Source: Cryomorphaceae bacterium (lineage in GTDB: Bacteria; Bacteroidota; Bacteroidia; Flavobacteriales_D; Crocinitomicaceae). From it: a stretch of DNA of 64,000 nt. The notes beneath the pieces are model-generated. The model did no database searches and was not told the DNA's origin. It was given only the letters and a program-made list of their open reading frames with translations. The stretch covers positions 62,001-126,000 of the forward strand of contig JAIXUE010000022.1 of assembly GCA_027483605.1 (NCBI GenBank), written 5' to 3'. Both the position numbers and the translations under genes were made by a program. Below are positions 25,763 through 36,000 of this stretch, one piece after another; positions within the stretch are counted from its first letter, which is position 1; every line of letters starts with the position of its first letter.

Positions 25763-26764
25763 ATGCGAGGTACAGCTCCCCAGAAAATTCTCATTGTTCG
25801 CCTGAGTTCTATTGGCGATATCGTCCTTACTTTTCCTGTTGTTGCGGCTCTTAAATCTCTTTTTCCGAGTTGCCAAATCGATTTCGTCACCAAAAAGCAA
25901 TTTGCTTCTTTGCTTGAGGCTTGCCCGGGAATTAATCAAGTTTTTCTTTTTGACAGCTCTGTGTCACAATTGCGCCAGCAACTAGATTTCAAGCACTACG
26001 ATGCCGTTTTTGACCTCCACCACAACCTCCGCACACGCCTATTGCTATTTGCCTGCACAGCACCTGTTTATCGCTTTCCAAAAAGCAACATTCAAAAATG
26101 GTTCTTGACCAAATTTAAGGTGCGGCCAAAGCAGCGCAGCCATGTAGTTGAACGCTATCTAGAACCGCTACAGCGGATTGTTCAGGATTGGCAGCCACTC
26201 GCTGGTACATTAAAGTATGAGATCCCAACTTCGGCTCAATTTGATCTCGAGACTAGATTTCAAATCAGACCGAAAACATATATTGCAGTTGCTATTGGCG
26301 CACAGTTTGCTACAAAAAGATTGCCCACTGATTTGCTCATTCAACTCATCGGGCAAATTAAGCTGCCCATTGTCCTTTTAGGGGGAAAGGAAGACCTCAA
26401 AACAGCCGAATTTGTTTTAAAAAATTGTCGTCATCCTAACGTCATATCGGCTGTTGGTCACACAAATATCCACGAGTCGGCATGGTTGGCCAAAAATGCA
26501 AAAGCGCTGCTCACACACGACACCGGCCTGATGCATATTGGCGCTAGTTTTGAAGTACCCATTCATGTCATTTGGGGCAATACAACGCCTGATTTTGGGA
26601 TGTATCCGTATCGCTTAGAACAGCAAGATGTATTTCATTACGAGGTGGCAGATTTGGCTTGCAGACCTTGTTCCAAAATTGGTTATCAGCAATGTCCTAA
26701 AGGGCATTTTGATTGCATGCGCAAGCAAGACTTAAAAGGAATAGCTGCTGCGCTCAATAGGTAA
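25763..26764 (+). CDS. Glycosyltransferase family 9 (heptosyltransferase-like)
   Basis: The 333-residue protein has the GT9 hallmarks: N-terminal ILIVRLSSIGDIVLTFPV and the C-terminal donor-binding region LLTHDTGLMHIGAS with WGNTTPDFGMYP. Family members add ADP-heptose to the inner core of lipopolysaccharide; with lptB in the same window an LPS role is reasonable but not proven. The ATG at 25763 is favoured over a TTG at 25748, which lies upstream of the promoter-like box. Confidence 0.87.
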   Translation: MRGTAPQKILIVRLSSIGDIVLTFPVVAALKSLFPSCQIDFVTKKQFASLLEACPGINQVFLFDSSVSQLRQQLDFKHYDAVFDLHHNLRTRLLLFACTAPVYRFPKSNIQKWFLTKFKVRPKQRSHVVERYLEPLQRIVQDWQPLAGTLKYEIPTSAQFDLETRFQIRPKTYIAVAIGAQFATKRLPTDLLIQLIGQIKLPIVLLGGKEDLKTAEFVLKNCRHPNVISAVGHTNIHESAWLAKNAKALLTHDTGLMHIGASFEVPIHVIWGNTTPDFGMYPYRLEQQDVFHYEVADLACRPCSKIGYQQCPKGHFDCMRKQDLKGIAAALNR

Positions 26765-26788
26765 GTGGAAGGAAATTTGTGTTGGGAG

Positions 26789-27307
26789 TTATTCGTGGTC
26801 TAAGAACAACTTCTTGAGTTCAGTAGCCTCGGAGGCTTTCATTTTTCCAGCTAAAATAAGCGCCAATTGCTTGCGTCTTAACGCACCGTCGTAGCGCATT
26901 TTTTCTTCTTCAGTTTCTGGGATCAAGTCCGGAACCTGAATCGGATTTCCATTCTGATCTACCGCTACAAAGGTGTAAATGGCTTCATTGCATTTTTCTC
27001 GCTTTCCGGTAACGGCATCCTCGACAAAAACGTCCAAAAAAACCTCCATGGAAGAATTAAAAGCCCTTGAAACCTTGGCCTCTAGTGTTACAATTGAGGC
27101 ATGGTTAATTGGTTTTTGAAAGGAAACATTATTGACAGAAGCAGTCACTACAACGCGCTTGGAATGGCGATGTGCAGAAACGCTTGCAATCACATCCATC
27201 CAAGCGAGGAGTTGGCCTCCGAAAAGATTTCCGAGCGTGTTGGTGTCGTTGGGCAATACAATTTTGGTTGTAATTGCTAGGGTATCAATGGCTTTATTCG
27301 CTTTCAT
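26789..27307 (-). CDS. Acyl-CoA thioesterase, hotdog fold
   Basis: The 172-residue protein is a YciA/BFIT-type hotdog enzyme: LPNDTNTLGNLFGGQLLAWMD contains the catalytic Asn-x-x-Gly-x-x-Phe-Gly-Gly region, and VNNVSFQKPI and YTFVAVDQNG follow. It hydrolyses acyl-CoA to free acid and CoA. The start ATG lies four bases after TAACTTTG on the minus strand. It stands alone, converging on the GT9 gene. Confidence 0.92.
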   Translation of the reverse strand: MKANKAIDTLAITTKIVLPNDTNTLGNLFGGQLLAWMDVIASVSAHRHSKRVVVTASVNNVSFQKPINHASIVTLEAKVSRAFNSSMEVFLDVFVEDAVTGKREKCNEAIYTFVAVDQNGNPIQVPDLIPETEEEKMRYDGALRRKQLALILAGKMKASEATELKKLFLDHE

Positions 27308-27311
27308 AGAA

Positions 27312-27319
27312 CAAAGTTA
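27312..27319 (-). promoter_or_regulatory. -7 promoter box of the thioesterase gene, four bases from ATG
   Basis: TAACTTTG on the minus strand, then ttct and ATG. It is a perfect TAnnTTTG match, predicting a leaderless transcript. Confidence 0.6.
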
Positions 27320-27419
27320 ATGAATCAATGTTATCGATTATATTTAAAAAGAGAATATAATAATTTGCAAGACTTATTGTATTTTTACCACAAACTATCA
27401 TGCTCTATCTGAATCAACT

Positions 27420-29615
27420 ATGAAAACTTTCTCTACTTTGGCGCTCTTCCTTGTAGCGTTTTCTATTTTTTCAACGGCTCAAGCCCAAAAACCACAACGC
27501 GTTTTGGATGTCCAAAACATGCGCGAAGGAGAAAATGTAGAATATTGTATTACGCACAAAAAACATGCTGCGCTACTCCAAAATCCTGACTACGTAAATG
27601 GTCTGGCTATAGCAGAAGCGGAGTTTGCAGAAGTCTCCAAAAAAGGGGAGACTCAAAAAGCAACAATTTACACCATACCAGTTGTTTTTCACGTTCTTCA
27701 TTTTGGAGGCGTTGAGAATATTTCAGACGCACAAATCCTCAATGCGCTAGATATCCTCAACAGAGACTACCGCAAACAAAATGCAGACACAGCTACTGTG
27801 CACCCGGATTTTCAGGGAATGCCTGCAGACATCCAAGTGGAGTTCAGATTGGCTACAATTGCTCCTAATGGACAGTGCTTCAGCGGTATTACCAGAACAT
27901 TTTCTCCGCTTAGTCTTCAAGGCGACGACGGTGGCAATCAAGTCGATGCTATTGTCGCCGGTAACAATGTTTACAATGGTCAATGGCCAGGTAACCGTTA
28001 CCTAAATATTTTCATTTGCGGTGAAATTGGCGGCGCAGCTGGTTACACTTACAAACCATCCAATTGGGGGGCCACCAGTATGCAAAACGGTATTTGGATC
28101 CTCCACGATTATGTAGGTGCAATCGGAACCGGTTCAGTAGGCGCTAGCCGTGCCCTAACACACGAGGTAGGGCATTGGCTCAATTTAGATCACACTTGGG
28201 GCGGCAATAACAATCCAGGTAATGCATCAAGTTGCAACACCGATGACAACGTAGCAGACACACCTAATTGCATTGGCGTGACTGCCTGTTTGCTCAACTC
28301 GAATACTTGTAATTCAGACAACAATTATTGGGGTTTTGACATCAGAGACAACGTGGAGAATTACATGGATTATTCTTATTGTTCAAAAATGTATACAGAA
28401 GGTCAGCGCACACGCATGCGCAACGCTTTGCAGGTAGCAAGTACTGGCCGTGCGAATGTGGTGTCTGCGGCCAATTTAGTGGCTGTTGGCGCATCCGGCA
28501 CACCTTATTTGTGTAAGGCGGATTTCAGCGCAGATCAAACGACAATCTGTCTTGACAACACTGTTCAGTTTCAAGATCAATCATACAATGCTGTCTCTAG
28601 TTGGAGTTGGGTCATTACCCCATCAACCGGTTGGTCTTTTGCCAATGGTACTTCAGCGAGTTCAGCAAATCCTGCAATTACTTTTGATACGCCAGGCATG
28701 TATGATATCCAACTCACAGCAAGTGATGGCACCAACAGCGATTCCGAAACAAAATCCGGATTTATCCGTGTTTTGGGTGCACCAGCTAGCATCCCGTATT
28801 GGGAAGGTTTTGAAGCTTACACCTCTCTAACGAATTTGCCAAATTGGGAAGTTTTTAATTCGCCAACCAACAATACATTTGTCATTGAATCCAACTTTGG
28901 GCATACCGGAACAAAATGTGTACGTCTTAATAACTTTGGTCAGGCAGCATCCAATACCGACGAACTCACCTCATCCAATATCGATCTTTCAGGCATCAAT
29001 GCGACAAGCGGTTCTGTAACGCTTTCCTTCCGCTATGCTTATCGCAAAAGAACTTCTAGTGACTACGAATTCCTCAAAGTGTTCATTACGGGCAATTGCG
29101 GTGAAAACTGGGCGCAAAGAAAAACATTAGGTGGAAACCAACTCTCAAACCAGGTTTCCTCTACTGCATGGGCCCCAACAAGCCAGGCAGATTGGGTCAC
29201 TGTTCACATGACCAACGTGACTGCCAATTATTTTACCGACAATTTCCGCATGCGTTTCAAGTTTGAAGGAGAGGGAGGGAACAACTTTTTCTTAGATGAC
29301 ATCAACTTGTACAGTGGCAGTCCTTCAAATGATTTAATCGTTTCGGTGGATGGTCAAGAGCAGTTCGAAGACTTGAACCTTTATCCGAATCCTACTGATG
29401 GCGATGTGCACATCCAATTTACCGCTCAAGCTGGTGGCGCTGGTCAACTGCATATCACCGACTTAACTGGTAAAAGCATTGTGCATTACCCACTACAAGT
29501 AAAACCCGGAGCCAACTTGGTAATTACCGATACCAAACACCTCGCTAGCGGTAGTTACTTAATGGTACTTGAGCTCAATGGTGAGTCGAGTATCAGACCT
29601 TTTGTAGTCAAATAA
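27420..29615 (+). CDS. M43-family zinc metalloprotease, T9SS type A cargo
   Basis: The 731-residue protein has a signal peptide (cleavage before Gln21 or Gln23), a propeptide, and a cytophagalysin/pappalysin-type catalytic domain. The zinc motif HEVGHWLNLDH has ligands His248, His252 and His258; NYMDYSYC-KMYTEGQ forms the Met-turn region. A PKD-like domain (WSWVITP ... YDIQLTASD) and a MAM/jelly-roll-like segment follow. The type A sorting domain has LNLYPNPTDGDVHI and LASGSYLMVLELNG. It is predicted to be a secreted or cell-surface protease exported by the T9SS. Confidence 0.92.
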   Translation: MKTFSTLALFLVAFSIFSTAQAQKPQRVLDVQNMREGENVEYCITHKKHAALLQNPDYVNGLAIAEAEFAEVSKKGETQKATIYTIPVVFHVLHFGGVENISDAQILNALDILNRDYRKQNADTATVHPDFQGMPADIQVEFRLATIAPNGQCFSGITRTFSPLSLQGDDGGNQVDAIVAGNNVYNGQWPGNRYLNIFICGEIGGAAGYTYKPSNWGATSMQNGIWILHDYVGAIGTGSVGASRALTHEVGHWLNLDHTWGGNNNPGNASSCNTDDNVADTPNCIGVTACLLNSNTCNSDNNYWGFDIRDNVENYMDYSYCSKMYTEGQRTRMRNALQVASTGRANVVSAANLVAVGASGTPYLCKADFSADQTTICLDNTVQFQDQSYNAVSSWSWVITPSTGWSFANGTSASSANPAITFDTPGMYDIQLTASDGTNSDSETKSGFIRVLGAPASIPYWEGFEAYTSLTNLPNWEVFNSPTNNTFVIESNFGHTGTKCVRLNNFGQAASNTDELTSSNIDLSGINATSGSVTLSFRYAYRKRTSSDYEFLKVFITGNCGENWAQRKTLGGNQLSNQVSSTAWAPTSQADWVTVHMTNVTANYFTDNFRMRFKFEGEGGNNFFLDDINLYSGSPSNDLIVSVDGQEQFEDLNLYPNPTDGDVHIQFTAQAGGAGQLHITDLTGKSIVHYPLQVKPGANLVITDTKHLASGSYLMVLELNGESSIRPFVVK

Positions 29616-29628
29616 AATCGAGTGAAAG

Positions 29629-29656
29629 GAGCTTAGTTCAGGTCAAGCTCATTTTT
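29629..29656 (+). terminator. Possible terminator of the M43 protease gene
   Basis: GAGCTT (29629-29634) pairs with AAGCTC (29645-29650), followed by ATTTTT. It overlaps the last codons of the convergent uvrC gene. The stem is short, so confidence is modest. Confidence 0.4.
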
Positions 29657-31453
29657 ACTAAAGAATTCAAATAGGAGCTTTGCTTTTGCGGCTCCTATTT
29701 TTTTGATGATTTGTTCTGGTGCTGCCGCCTTCATTTGAGTGAGCGAAGAGAACTCATGGTAAAGTACCTCTAGCGTTTTAGGACCAAGTCCCTTGACTCC
29801 ATCAAGAGCAGAGCCTACCGCATTTTTACTACGGCGCTTGCGGTGATGACTCAAGCCAAAACGGTGGGCTTCGTCGCGGAGTTGTTGTACTAATTTCAGT
29901 GCAAGCGATCGGCGATCTAAAATCAAGGACCTCGAGAATCCAGGCTTGTAAAGTTCCTCAAGTCTTTTGGCCAAACCAACAAGTTTCACTTCATTTTGCA
30001 AACCAATTTCCTCGATAGCTTCTAATGCTGCACCCAGTTGTCCTTTGCCGCCGTCGATAATAATGAGGTCGGGTAGGGCTTGTCCTTCCGCTTTTAAACG
30101 ACTGTAGCGTCTGCCAACAGCTTCTTTCATAGTACTGAAATCATCTGGACCTAAAACGGTTTTGACATTAAAGTGGCGGTAATCTGCTTTACTTGGTATA
30201 CCATTCTTAAAAACGACACAAGCTGAGACGGGATTGGTGCCTTGAAGGTTAGAATTATCAAAACATTCGATATGAAGTGGTGCTTGAGATAAACCAAGCG
30301 CACTTTGAAGTTCTAAAACAGCCTGCATAGGTGCGTTTTGAACAGCGGTACTTTTGTTCATGGCTGCTTTGCGCGCTTGGAGCTGCGCATGACGTACGTT
30401 ATTGATAGCCATCTCTAGCAATTGTCTTTTTTCGCCAATCTTTGGAAACAAACTTTTGCCATCTGCCAGCTCAAGTGCATCCTTGATTCCAACAACAATC
30501 TCTTTAGAACTGCTTTCAAAATGACTTCGAAGCTGTGGAATAATTTGACTGTATAAAGTCTCGAGAGGTACATCCAAAGGATCAGATACCTTTGAAGAAT
30601 AAGTATGAACAATACTCCCTTCACAAATAACAAGGTAACTGATCCAGGCGTCAGGCTGAGCTTTTTCGACATAACACACGTCAAAATTTTGGGTGTGATC
30701 TGAAACCATCATCGATTTGGACCGGTACTTACTAAGGGCATCAATGAGTTCTTTGCAACGTTGCGCAGCTTCATAAGATTGTTCACTCGCGTGAGCATTC
30801 ATTTCTTTTTTGAGCTGCTGGATCAGAGAAAAGTTTTTGCCTTCTAGCAAGAGCCGAACGGCATGTAAGGTTTGCTCGTAGGCACTGCTCGTTTGTAAGT
30901 TTTCACAAGGACCTGCACATTTACCTATGTGGTATTCGAGACATACTTTGTATTTGCGCTGTTCTATTTTCTGTGTCCGCAAATCAAGTGCACAAGTTCT
31001 GATCTGAAAAAGTTCGCGAATGAGTGCCAACAATTGATGCATTTGCTTGACATTAGGGTAGGGCCCATAATAGGTGGAGCCATCGTTAAATTTGCGTCTG
31101 GTCGGAAAAACCCGTGCAAAAGCCTCTTTCTTGATGACAATCCAAGGATACGTTTTGTCGTCCTTGAGCAACACGTTATAACGCGGTTTGTAACTCTTAA
31201 TGAGGTTGTTCTCGAGCAATAAGGCGTCGAGCTCATTTTGCACGACTGTAAATTGCAAATCACAAACTAGCTTCACTAAAGTGCGCGTTTTGCCATCTAA
31301 ATGATCTTTCTGAAAGTAAGAACTCACGCGTTTTTTAAGGTCGATAGCTTTACCTACATAGATAATCTTTCCACTTTGATCCAAAAACTGATACACGCCT
31401 GGATTGTGTGGGAGTGTATTTACTTTATTGGCTAATTGATCTTTGGAAATCAT
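29633..31453 (-). CDS. uvrC: UvrABC system protein C
   Basis: The 606-residue protein has the GIY-YIG nuclease domain at the N-terminus (GVYQFLDQSGKIIYVGKA, residues ~19-36), a central UVR-like segment, and the RNase H-like second nuclease domain (IECFDNSNLQGTNPV; FIDGGKGQL-type sequence IIDGGKGQL). The C-terminal helix-hairpin-helix pair contains GVKGLGPKTLEVL. UvrC makes both incisions in nucleotide excision repair. It diverges from nadC with 54 bases between the ATGs, and a perfect -7 box lies four bases before its ATG. Confidence 0.97.
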   Translation of the reverse strand: MISKDQLANKVNTLPHNPGVYQFLDQSGKIIYVGKAIDLKKRVSSYFQKDHLDGKTRTLVKLVCDLQFTVVQNELDALLLENNLIKSYKPRYNVLLKDDKTYPWIVIKKEAFARVFPTRRKFNDGSTYYGPYPNVKQMHQLLALIRELFQIRTCALDLRTQKIEQRKYKVCLEYHIGKCAGPCENLQTSSAYEQTLHAVRLLLEGKNFSLIQQLKKEMNAHASEQSYEAAQRCKELIDALSKYRSKSMMVSDHTQNFDVCYVEKAQPDAWISYLVICEGSIVHTYSSKVSDPLDVPLETLYSQIIPQLRSHFESSSKEIVVGIKDALELADGKSLFPKIGEKRQLLEMAINNVRHAQLQARKAAMNKSTAVQNAPMQAVLELQSALGLSQAPLHIECFDNSNLQGTNPVSACVVFKNGIPSKADYRHFNVKTVLGPDDFSTMKEAVGRRYSRLKAEGQALPDLIIIDGGKGQLGAALEAIEEIGLQNEVKLVGLAKRLEELYKPGFSRSLILDRRSLALKLVQQLRDEAHRFGLSHHRKRRSKNAVGSALDGVKGLGPKTLEVLYHEFSSLTQMKAAAPEQIIKKIGAAKAKLLFEFFSKNELDLN

Positions 31454-31457
31454 GTTT

Positions 31458-31465
31458 CAAAATTA
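31458..31465 (-). promoter_or_regulatory. -7 promoter box of uvrC, four bases from ATG
   Basis: TAATTTTG on the minus strand, then aaac and ATG. It matches TAnnTTTG exactly; no good TTG is found upstream. Confidence 0.55.
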
Positions 31466-31471
31466 GAAACA

Positions 31472-31503
31472 TTGCGCGGAATATCTTGCTCTTCTTATAT
31501 TTG
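31472..31503 (+). promoter_or_regulatory. nadC promoter, -7 box four bases from ATG
   Basis: TTG at 31472-31474, a 21-base spacer, TATATTTG at 31496-31503, then ttgc and the ATG at 31508. Both elements are present, so this is the best example of the leaderless geometry. Confidence 0.65.
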
Positions 31504-31507
31504 TTGC

Positions 31508-32344
31508 ATGCTAGATGAATTTATCAAATCGGCCTTAACGGAAGATATCCAAGATGGCGACCACTCTTCTATCGCTTGCGTGCCTATTGCTGCGCAGTCT
31601 AAAGCTGTTTTATTGATCAAAGAAACAGGTGTGCTGGCCGGAATGAAAGTAGCCCATAGAATTTGTGAATTATATGACCCTCAGCTGAAAATGACGCCTT
31701 TACTCCAAGATGGTGATCGCGTTACGGTTGGTCAAATTGCTTTTGTGTTGGAGGGATCGGCGAGGTCTATTCTTGCCGTTGAGCGCTTGTTGTTGAATTG
31801 CATGCAGCACATGAGCGGTGTGGCTACCAAAACGGCCCATTATGTCTCACTCATTGCCGGCACGAATTGCACTTTATTGGATACCCGAAAGACAACGCCA
31901 GGCATGCGACTTTTAGATAAATATGCAGTCAAAATCGGCGGAGGTTCTAACCACCGCTTTGGGCTCTACGATATGATCATGCTCAAAGACAACCATATCG
32001 ACTACGCCGGTGGTTTAAGCGCTGCCCTAGAACGCACGCATGCATATTTGCAAGATCAGAAATTGAAGCTAAAAGTTGAGGTAGAAGTCAGGTCAATGGA
32101 CGAATTAAAAGCACTTCTATCGCTAAACCAACAGTTTGACCGCATCATGTTAGACAACTTCACTCCAGATGAACTTCGTTTGGCTTTGCGGATCATCCCA
32201 AGCACTTTGGAAACAGAGGCTTCAGGTGGCATAACAGAGCAAACCATTAGAGCTTATGCCGAAACAGGCGTACAGTATATTTCGGTCGGCGCACTGACGC
32301 ATTCTGTCAAAGCGCTTGACATGAGTCTTAAAGCGCAACTTTAA
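31508..32344 (+). CDS. nadC: Nicotinate-nucleotide pyrophosphorylase (carboxylating)
   Basis: The 278-residue protein is quinolinate phosphoribosyltransferase: LTEDIQDGDHSS near the N-terminus, LDTRKTTPGMRLLDKYAV, GGGSNHRFGLYDMIMLKDNH and EASGGITEQTIRAYAETGV. It forms nicotinate mononucleotide from quinolinate and PRPP in de novo NAD synthesis. The ATG at 31508 is chosen because the in-frame extension to 31436 runs through the promoter. nadA and nadB are not nearby. Its 3' end overlaps the convergent gene by 17 bases. Confidence 0.95.
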   Translation: MLDEFIKSALTEDIQDGDHSSIACVPIAAQSKAVLLIKETGVLAGMKVAHRICELYDPQLKMTPLLQDGDRVTVGQIAFVLEGSARSILAVERLLLNCMQHMSGVATKTAHYVSLIAGTNCTLLDTRKTTPGMRLLDKYAVKIGGGSNHRFGLYDMIMLKDNHIDYAGGLSAALERTHAYLQDQKLKLKVEVEVRSMDELKALLSLNQQFDRIMLDNFTPDELRLALRIIPSTLETEASGGITEQTIRAYAETGVQYISVGALTHSVKALDMSLKAQL

Positions 32345-32954
32345 AATAAGCAATAGCTATATGAAGCGCTGTAGTTTCGTGCAATTGCACCTCGATTTCA
32401 TGTTTTTGCGTGGCCTGATCAACAGTGGCACTCAAAAACGTTGAGTGCTCTTTTTGACGCCTAGATCGAATACGGATTTCATTTTTGAATGATAGGTTTT
32501 CAATACCTACTAATTTATAAATGGCCTCCTTCGCACACCAAAGTTGCAAGTACCACTGATTGGGGTCATGAGTGCATAAAATTTTTTCATCTTCAACAGC
32601 AAATTTATTGATGATTCGAGCTGCATCGCGGTCCCTTTGTTCGATGTCGACTCCAATAGGAAATGCGGCTAAAGCAAGGGCAACATAATCTTTAGAATGC
32701 GAAATAGAAAGCGCTTTTTCGACTGCAGAAAAATAAGGCCGGCCATTGCGGTGATAAAGAATTGGAGAGCTGATATCCAGTTGGTTGCGTAAATAGCGCA
32801 CCCCTAAATATTCATTTTTTCGTTTAGGATTGGAACGGGCTTGTACGTCGGAATATTCTTCAGGAAAAACTACTGTGGCTTCCGGATCAATTGAATCTAT
32901 CTTTAATATGGCGATCTGTAAATCTGGGAATTTGAAATTGAAGAGGTCGTACAT
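32328..32954 (-). CDS. 4'-phosphopantetheinyl transferase superfamily protein
   Basis: The ~208-residue protein has the Sfp-type motifs: SISHSKDYVALA, GVDIEQRDRDAARI, FAVEDEKIL, and LWCAKEAIYKLVG. This supports transfer of the phosphopantetheine arm from CoA to a carrier protein. No NRPS or PKS gene is close, so the target may be acyl carrier protein or a remote cluster. I prefer the ATG at 32954: a CATCTTTG box (minus strand, 32980-32987) lies 25 bases upstream of it. The alternative ATG at 32996 would lie before that box and gives 222 residues. Confidence 0.85.
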   Translation of the reverse strand: MYDLFNFKFPDLQIAILKIDSIDPEATVVFPEEYSDVQARSNPKRKNEYLGVRYLRNQLDISSPILYHRNGRPYFSAVEKALSISHSKDYVALALAAFPIGVDIEQRDRDAARIINKFAVEDEKILCTHDPNQWYLQLWCAKEAIYKLVGIENLSFKNEIRIRSRRQKEHSTFLSATVDQATQKHEIEVQLHETTALHIAIAYFKVAL

Positions 32955-33041
32955 CTCAATTGATTGCTTGAATATTGTACAAAGATGCGCAAACATCTGA
33001 TAGATTTTTGATGAATTTTATGTTAAGACTATGGAATTTTC

Positions 33042-33049
33042 TATATTTA
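33042..33049 (+). promoter_or_regulatory. -7-like box upstream of the TonB receptor gene
   Basis: TATATTTA, a near match to TAnnTTTG, lies between the possible starts at 33031 and 33094 and supports the second. No TTG sits at proper spacing. Confidence 0.4.
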
Positions 33050-33093
33050 CAATCTTTAAAAAACGAGAAATAGTAAAATTTATACGCATTCAT

Positions 33094-36000
33094 ATGGTGG
33101 GTAGACTGAAATTATTGCTTTTAAGTGTTTTGTTTGTAAGCACTTATGCATTTTCACAATCCGGTCTTGGTACGCTCCGCGGTACCGTGACCGATGAAGC
33201 AACTAAAGCTCCTTTGGAGTTTAGCAAGGTCTTGTTGAAGCAAGCCGGTGCGATTCGTGGTAGTGCTATAACCGACGACAAGGGTAAATTCCAAATCAAC
33301 GGTGTTCAGCCAGGGTCTTATGATGTCGAGGTGAGAAACGCTGAAGGGGGATATCAAAACCTCACGATGCAGGGTGTGTCTATTTCACCAGACCGCATTA
33401 CCTTTTTGGATAACTTAACCCTTACCACCAAAACACAAGAGACAAAAGAAGTAAAAGTAGTTCGCTACAAAGTTCCACTCATTGACAAAGATGGTGGTGC
33501 TTCAGGTGCTACCATTACCCGTGAAGATATCGCGCGCCTTCCAGCTCGTTCTGCTACCGCGGTGGCTGGTACGGTTGGCGGGGTCAACGTCAATGAAGGT
33601 TCTGGAGCTATATCAGTTCGCGGAACCCGTTCAGATGCAACTTACTTTTACATTGATGGTATCAAAGTACGCGGTTCATCCAACCTCCCAAAATCAGCAC
33701 TCGAAGAAGTATCAGTAATTACCGGTGGTGTACCTGCTAACTACGGTGACGTCACAGGTGGTATCATCTCCATTACAACCCGCGGCCCTTCCTCTGTATA
33801 TTTCGGAAGTTTTGAGGCCGTGAGCTCAGGTTTATACCTAAATGGTGCAGATCCTAACGGCTACGATGGCAAGGTCATTGGTCTTGACAAATTTGGTTAC
33901 AATCTAGTAGAAGGGATGTTGTCTGGTCCGCTTTGGATGCAACGCGACTCCGCTGGAAACAAAACCCGTCCGCGTCTTGGATTCCTTGTTTCTGCAAACT
34001 ACACGGACCAACTAGATCCTCGCCCACTTGCCGGGGGTTCTTATCGAATTACCAAAGAAGCACGAGAAGAATTACTTGCAAATCCATTGCGCCCAACTTC
34101 AACTGGTTTTGGTACTTTCCACAATGCACTTTTCCTAAGAGCCGATGATTTCGAGAAAACAGATTGGCGTATGAATGCCCGAAACAGTGTGTTTTCTGCC
34201 TCTGGTAAAATAGACGTCAATACTGGACCATCAGTTAACCTTCAATTTGGGGGGTCCTTGAATTATTCTCAAGGTACATCTTATGGTTACGGAGGTTCAC
34301 TTTTGAATTTTGCCAATTTCGGAGTAAGCAAAAGTCTTGATTATCGCGTATATGCTCGTCTTACCCAACGTTTCAATAACGACCGCGAAGGTTCAAGCTC
34401 TAAAATCAAGTCTGCACTTTACAGCTTAATGGTAGACTACTCTAAGTCCTTCGATGAGTCCTATGACCCGAATCATGGTTACAACATCTTCAATTATGGT
34501 CACGTTGGTAAGTTTGTTACGACAAGAGTTCCATCTTACGAATTCGATCCTGCAACACAAATGTATGTACACAATGGTTTCCGTGATGTTGAAGTAGCCT
34601 TCACACCATCTGAAACAAATGCTGCACTTGCTTCAATTACGACTCAATACTACGACATCTATCAAGACAATCCGATTGGTCGTTATGAAAACCTTTTCCA
34701 AATTCAACAAGGTAACGCGTTGCGTAACGGAGACTTACCAAACAGTGTTTATGGTATTTGGGCTAATATTGGTGCACCATCTAATGGTTTTGGAAAGTCA
34801 GAAAATGATCAATTCCGCGTTACTGGTGCAGGTTCAGTTGTACTCGGCGACCACTCTATTTCACTTGGTTTTGAATACGAGCAACGCGTAGACCGCGGCT
34901 GGACCAGCGGAGACAACGGTCCATCAAGCATTTGGTCTATCGCTCGTCAGCTCGCGAACTTCCACATCAGAGAACTTGATTTAAACTCAGGTGTCATCAC
35001 TGACTCCGGCTCATTTAAAGCGATTACCTATAACCGCCTAAATGCCGGCGATGCCTTCCAAACGGGCACAGGTGAATACGGAGGTCAGGTTAACAACGAT
35101 CAGCAATCTTTCTTTGATTACAACCTTCGTCAAAAATTAGGATACAATCCAGCTGGTACTGATTTTGTAGATATCGACCAATACGACCCTAATTTATTCC
35201 AGTTCGATATGTTCTCTCCAGACGAACTCCTCAACAGTGGTCAGTCATATGTATCTTATTGGGGTTATGATCACACCGGTAAAAAAGTTCGTGGCAACAC
35301 TGACATCAACAAGTATTTCAATGAATTCGATGAAAACGGTAACTACAAGCGTTTTGTTGGTGCCTTCCAACCAATTTACATGGCAGGCTACATCATGGAT
35401 AAGTTTGCTTTCAAGGACATCGTCTTTAACGTTGGTGTTCGTGTAGACGTTTTTGATGCGAACCAGCCCGTCTTGAAAGATCCATTCTTATTCTACACGG
35501 CTAAAACTGTTCAAGAAGCTCGAGCATTGGCTACCAATGATCCTAACCAATACAGTTGGGTAGATCTTCCTGAAGGTATGGGCGATGACTACGTTGTTTA
35601 CGTAAATGACGTCAACAACCCATCTAGCATTAACGGATTTAGAAATGGTTCTCAATGGTACGATGCAACAGGTACCCCAATCGAAGATCCATCTAAAATT
35701 CGTGGTGCTGCAGGTATTGCACCTTGGTTGCAAGACCCTTCTCTTGAAACACCGACAGCCGATGCTTTTGAGGACTACAAAGCACAAGTAAACGTGATGC
35801 CTCGTATTGCTTTCTCGTTCCCAATTTCTGAGGAAGCATCATTCTTTGCTCACTACGACATCCTCACTAAGCGTCCAACATCAGGTTTCCGCTTCAACCC
35901 TTATGAATATCAGTTTATTCAGACGCGCAACGCAGTCATTAACAATGCTAATTTGTTACCAGAAAAAACAGTAGACTACGAACTTGGTTTCCAACAAGTG

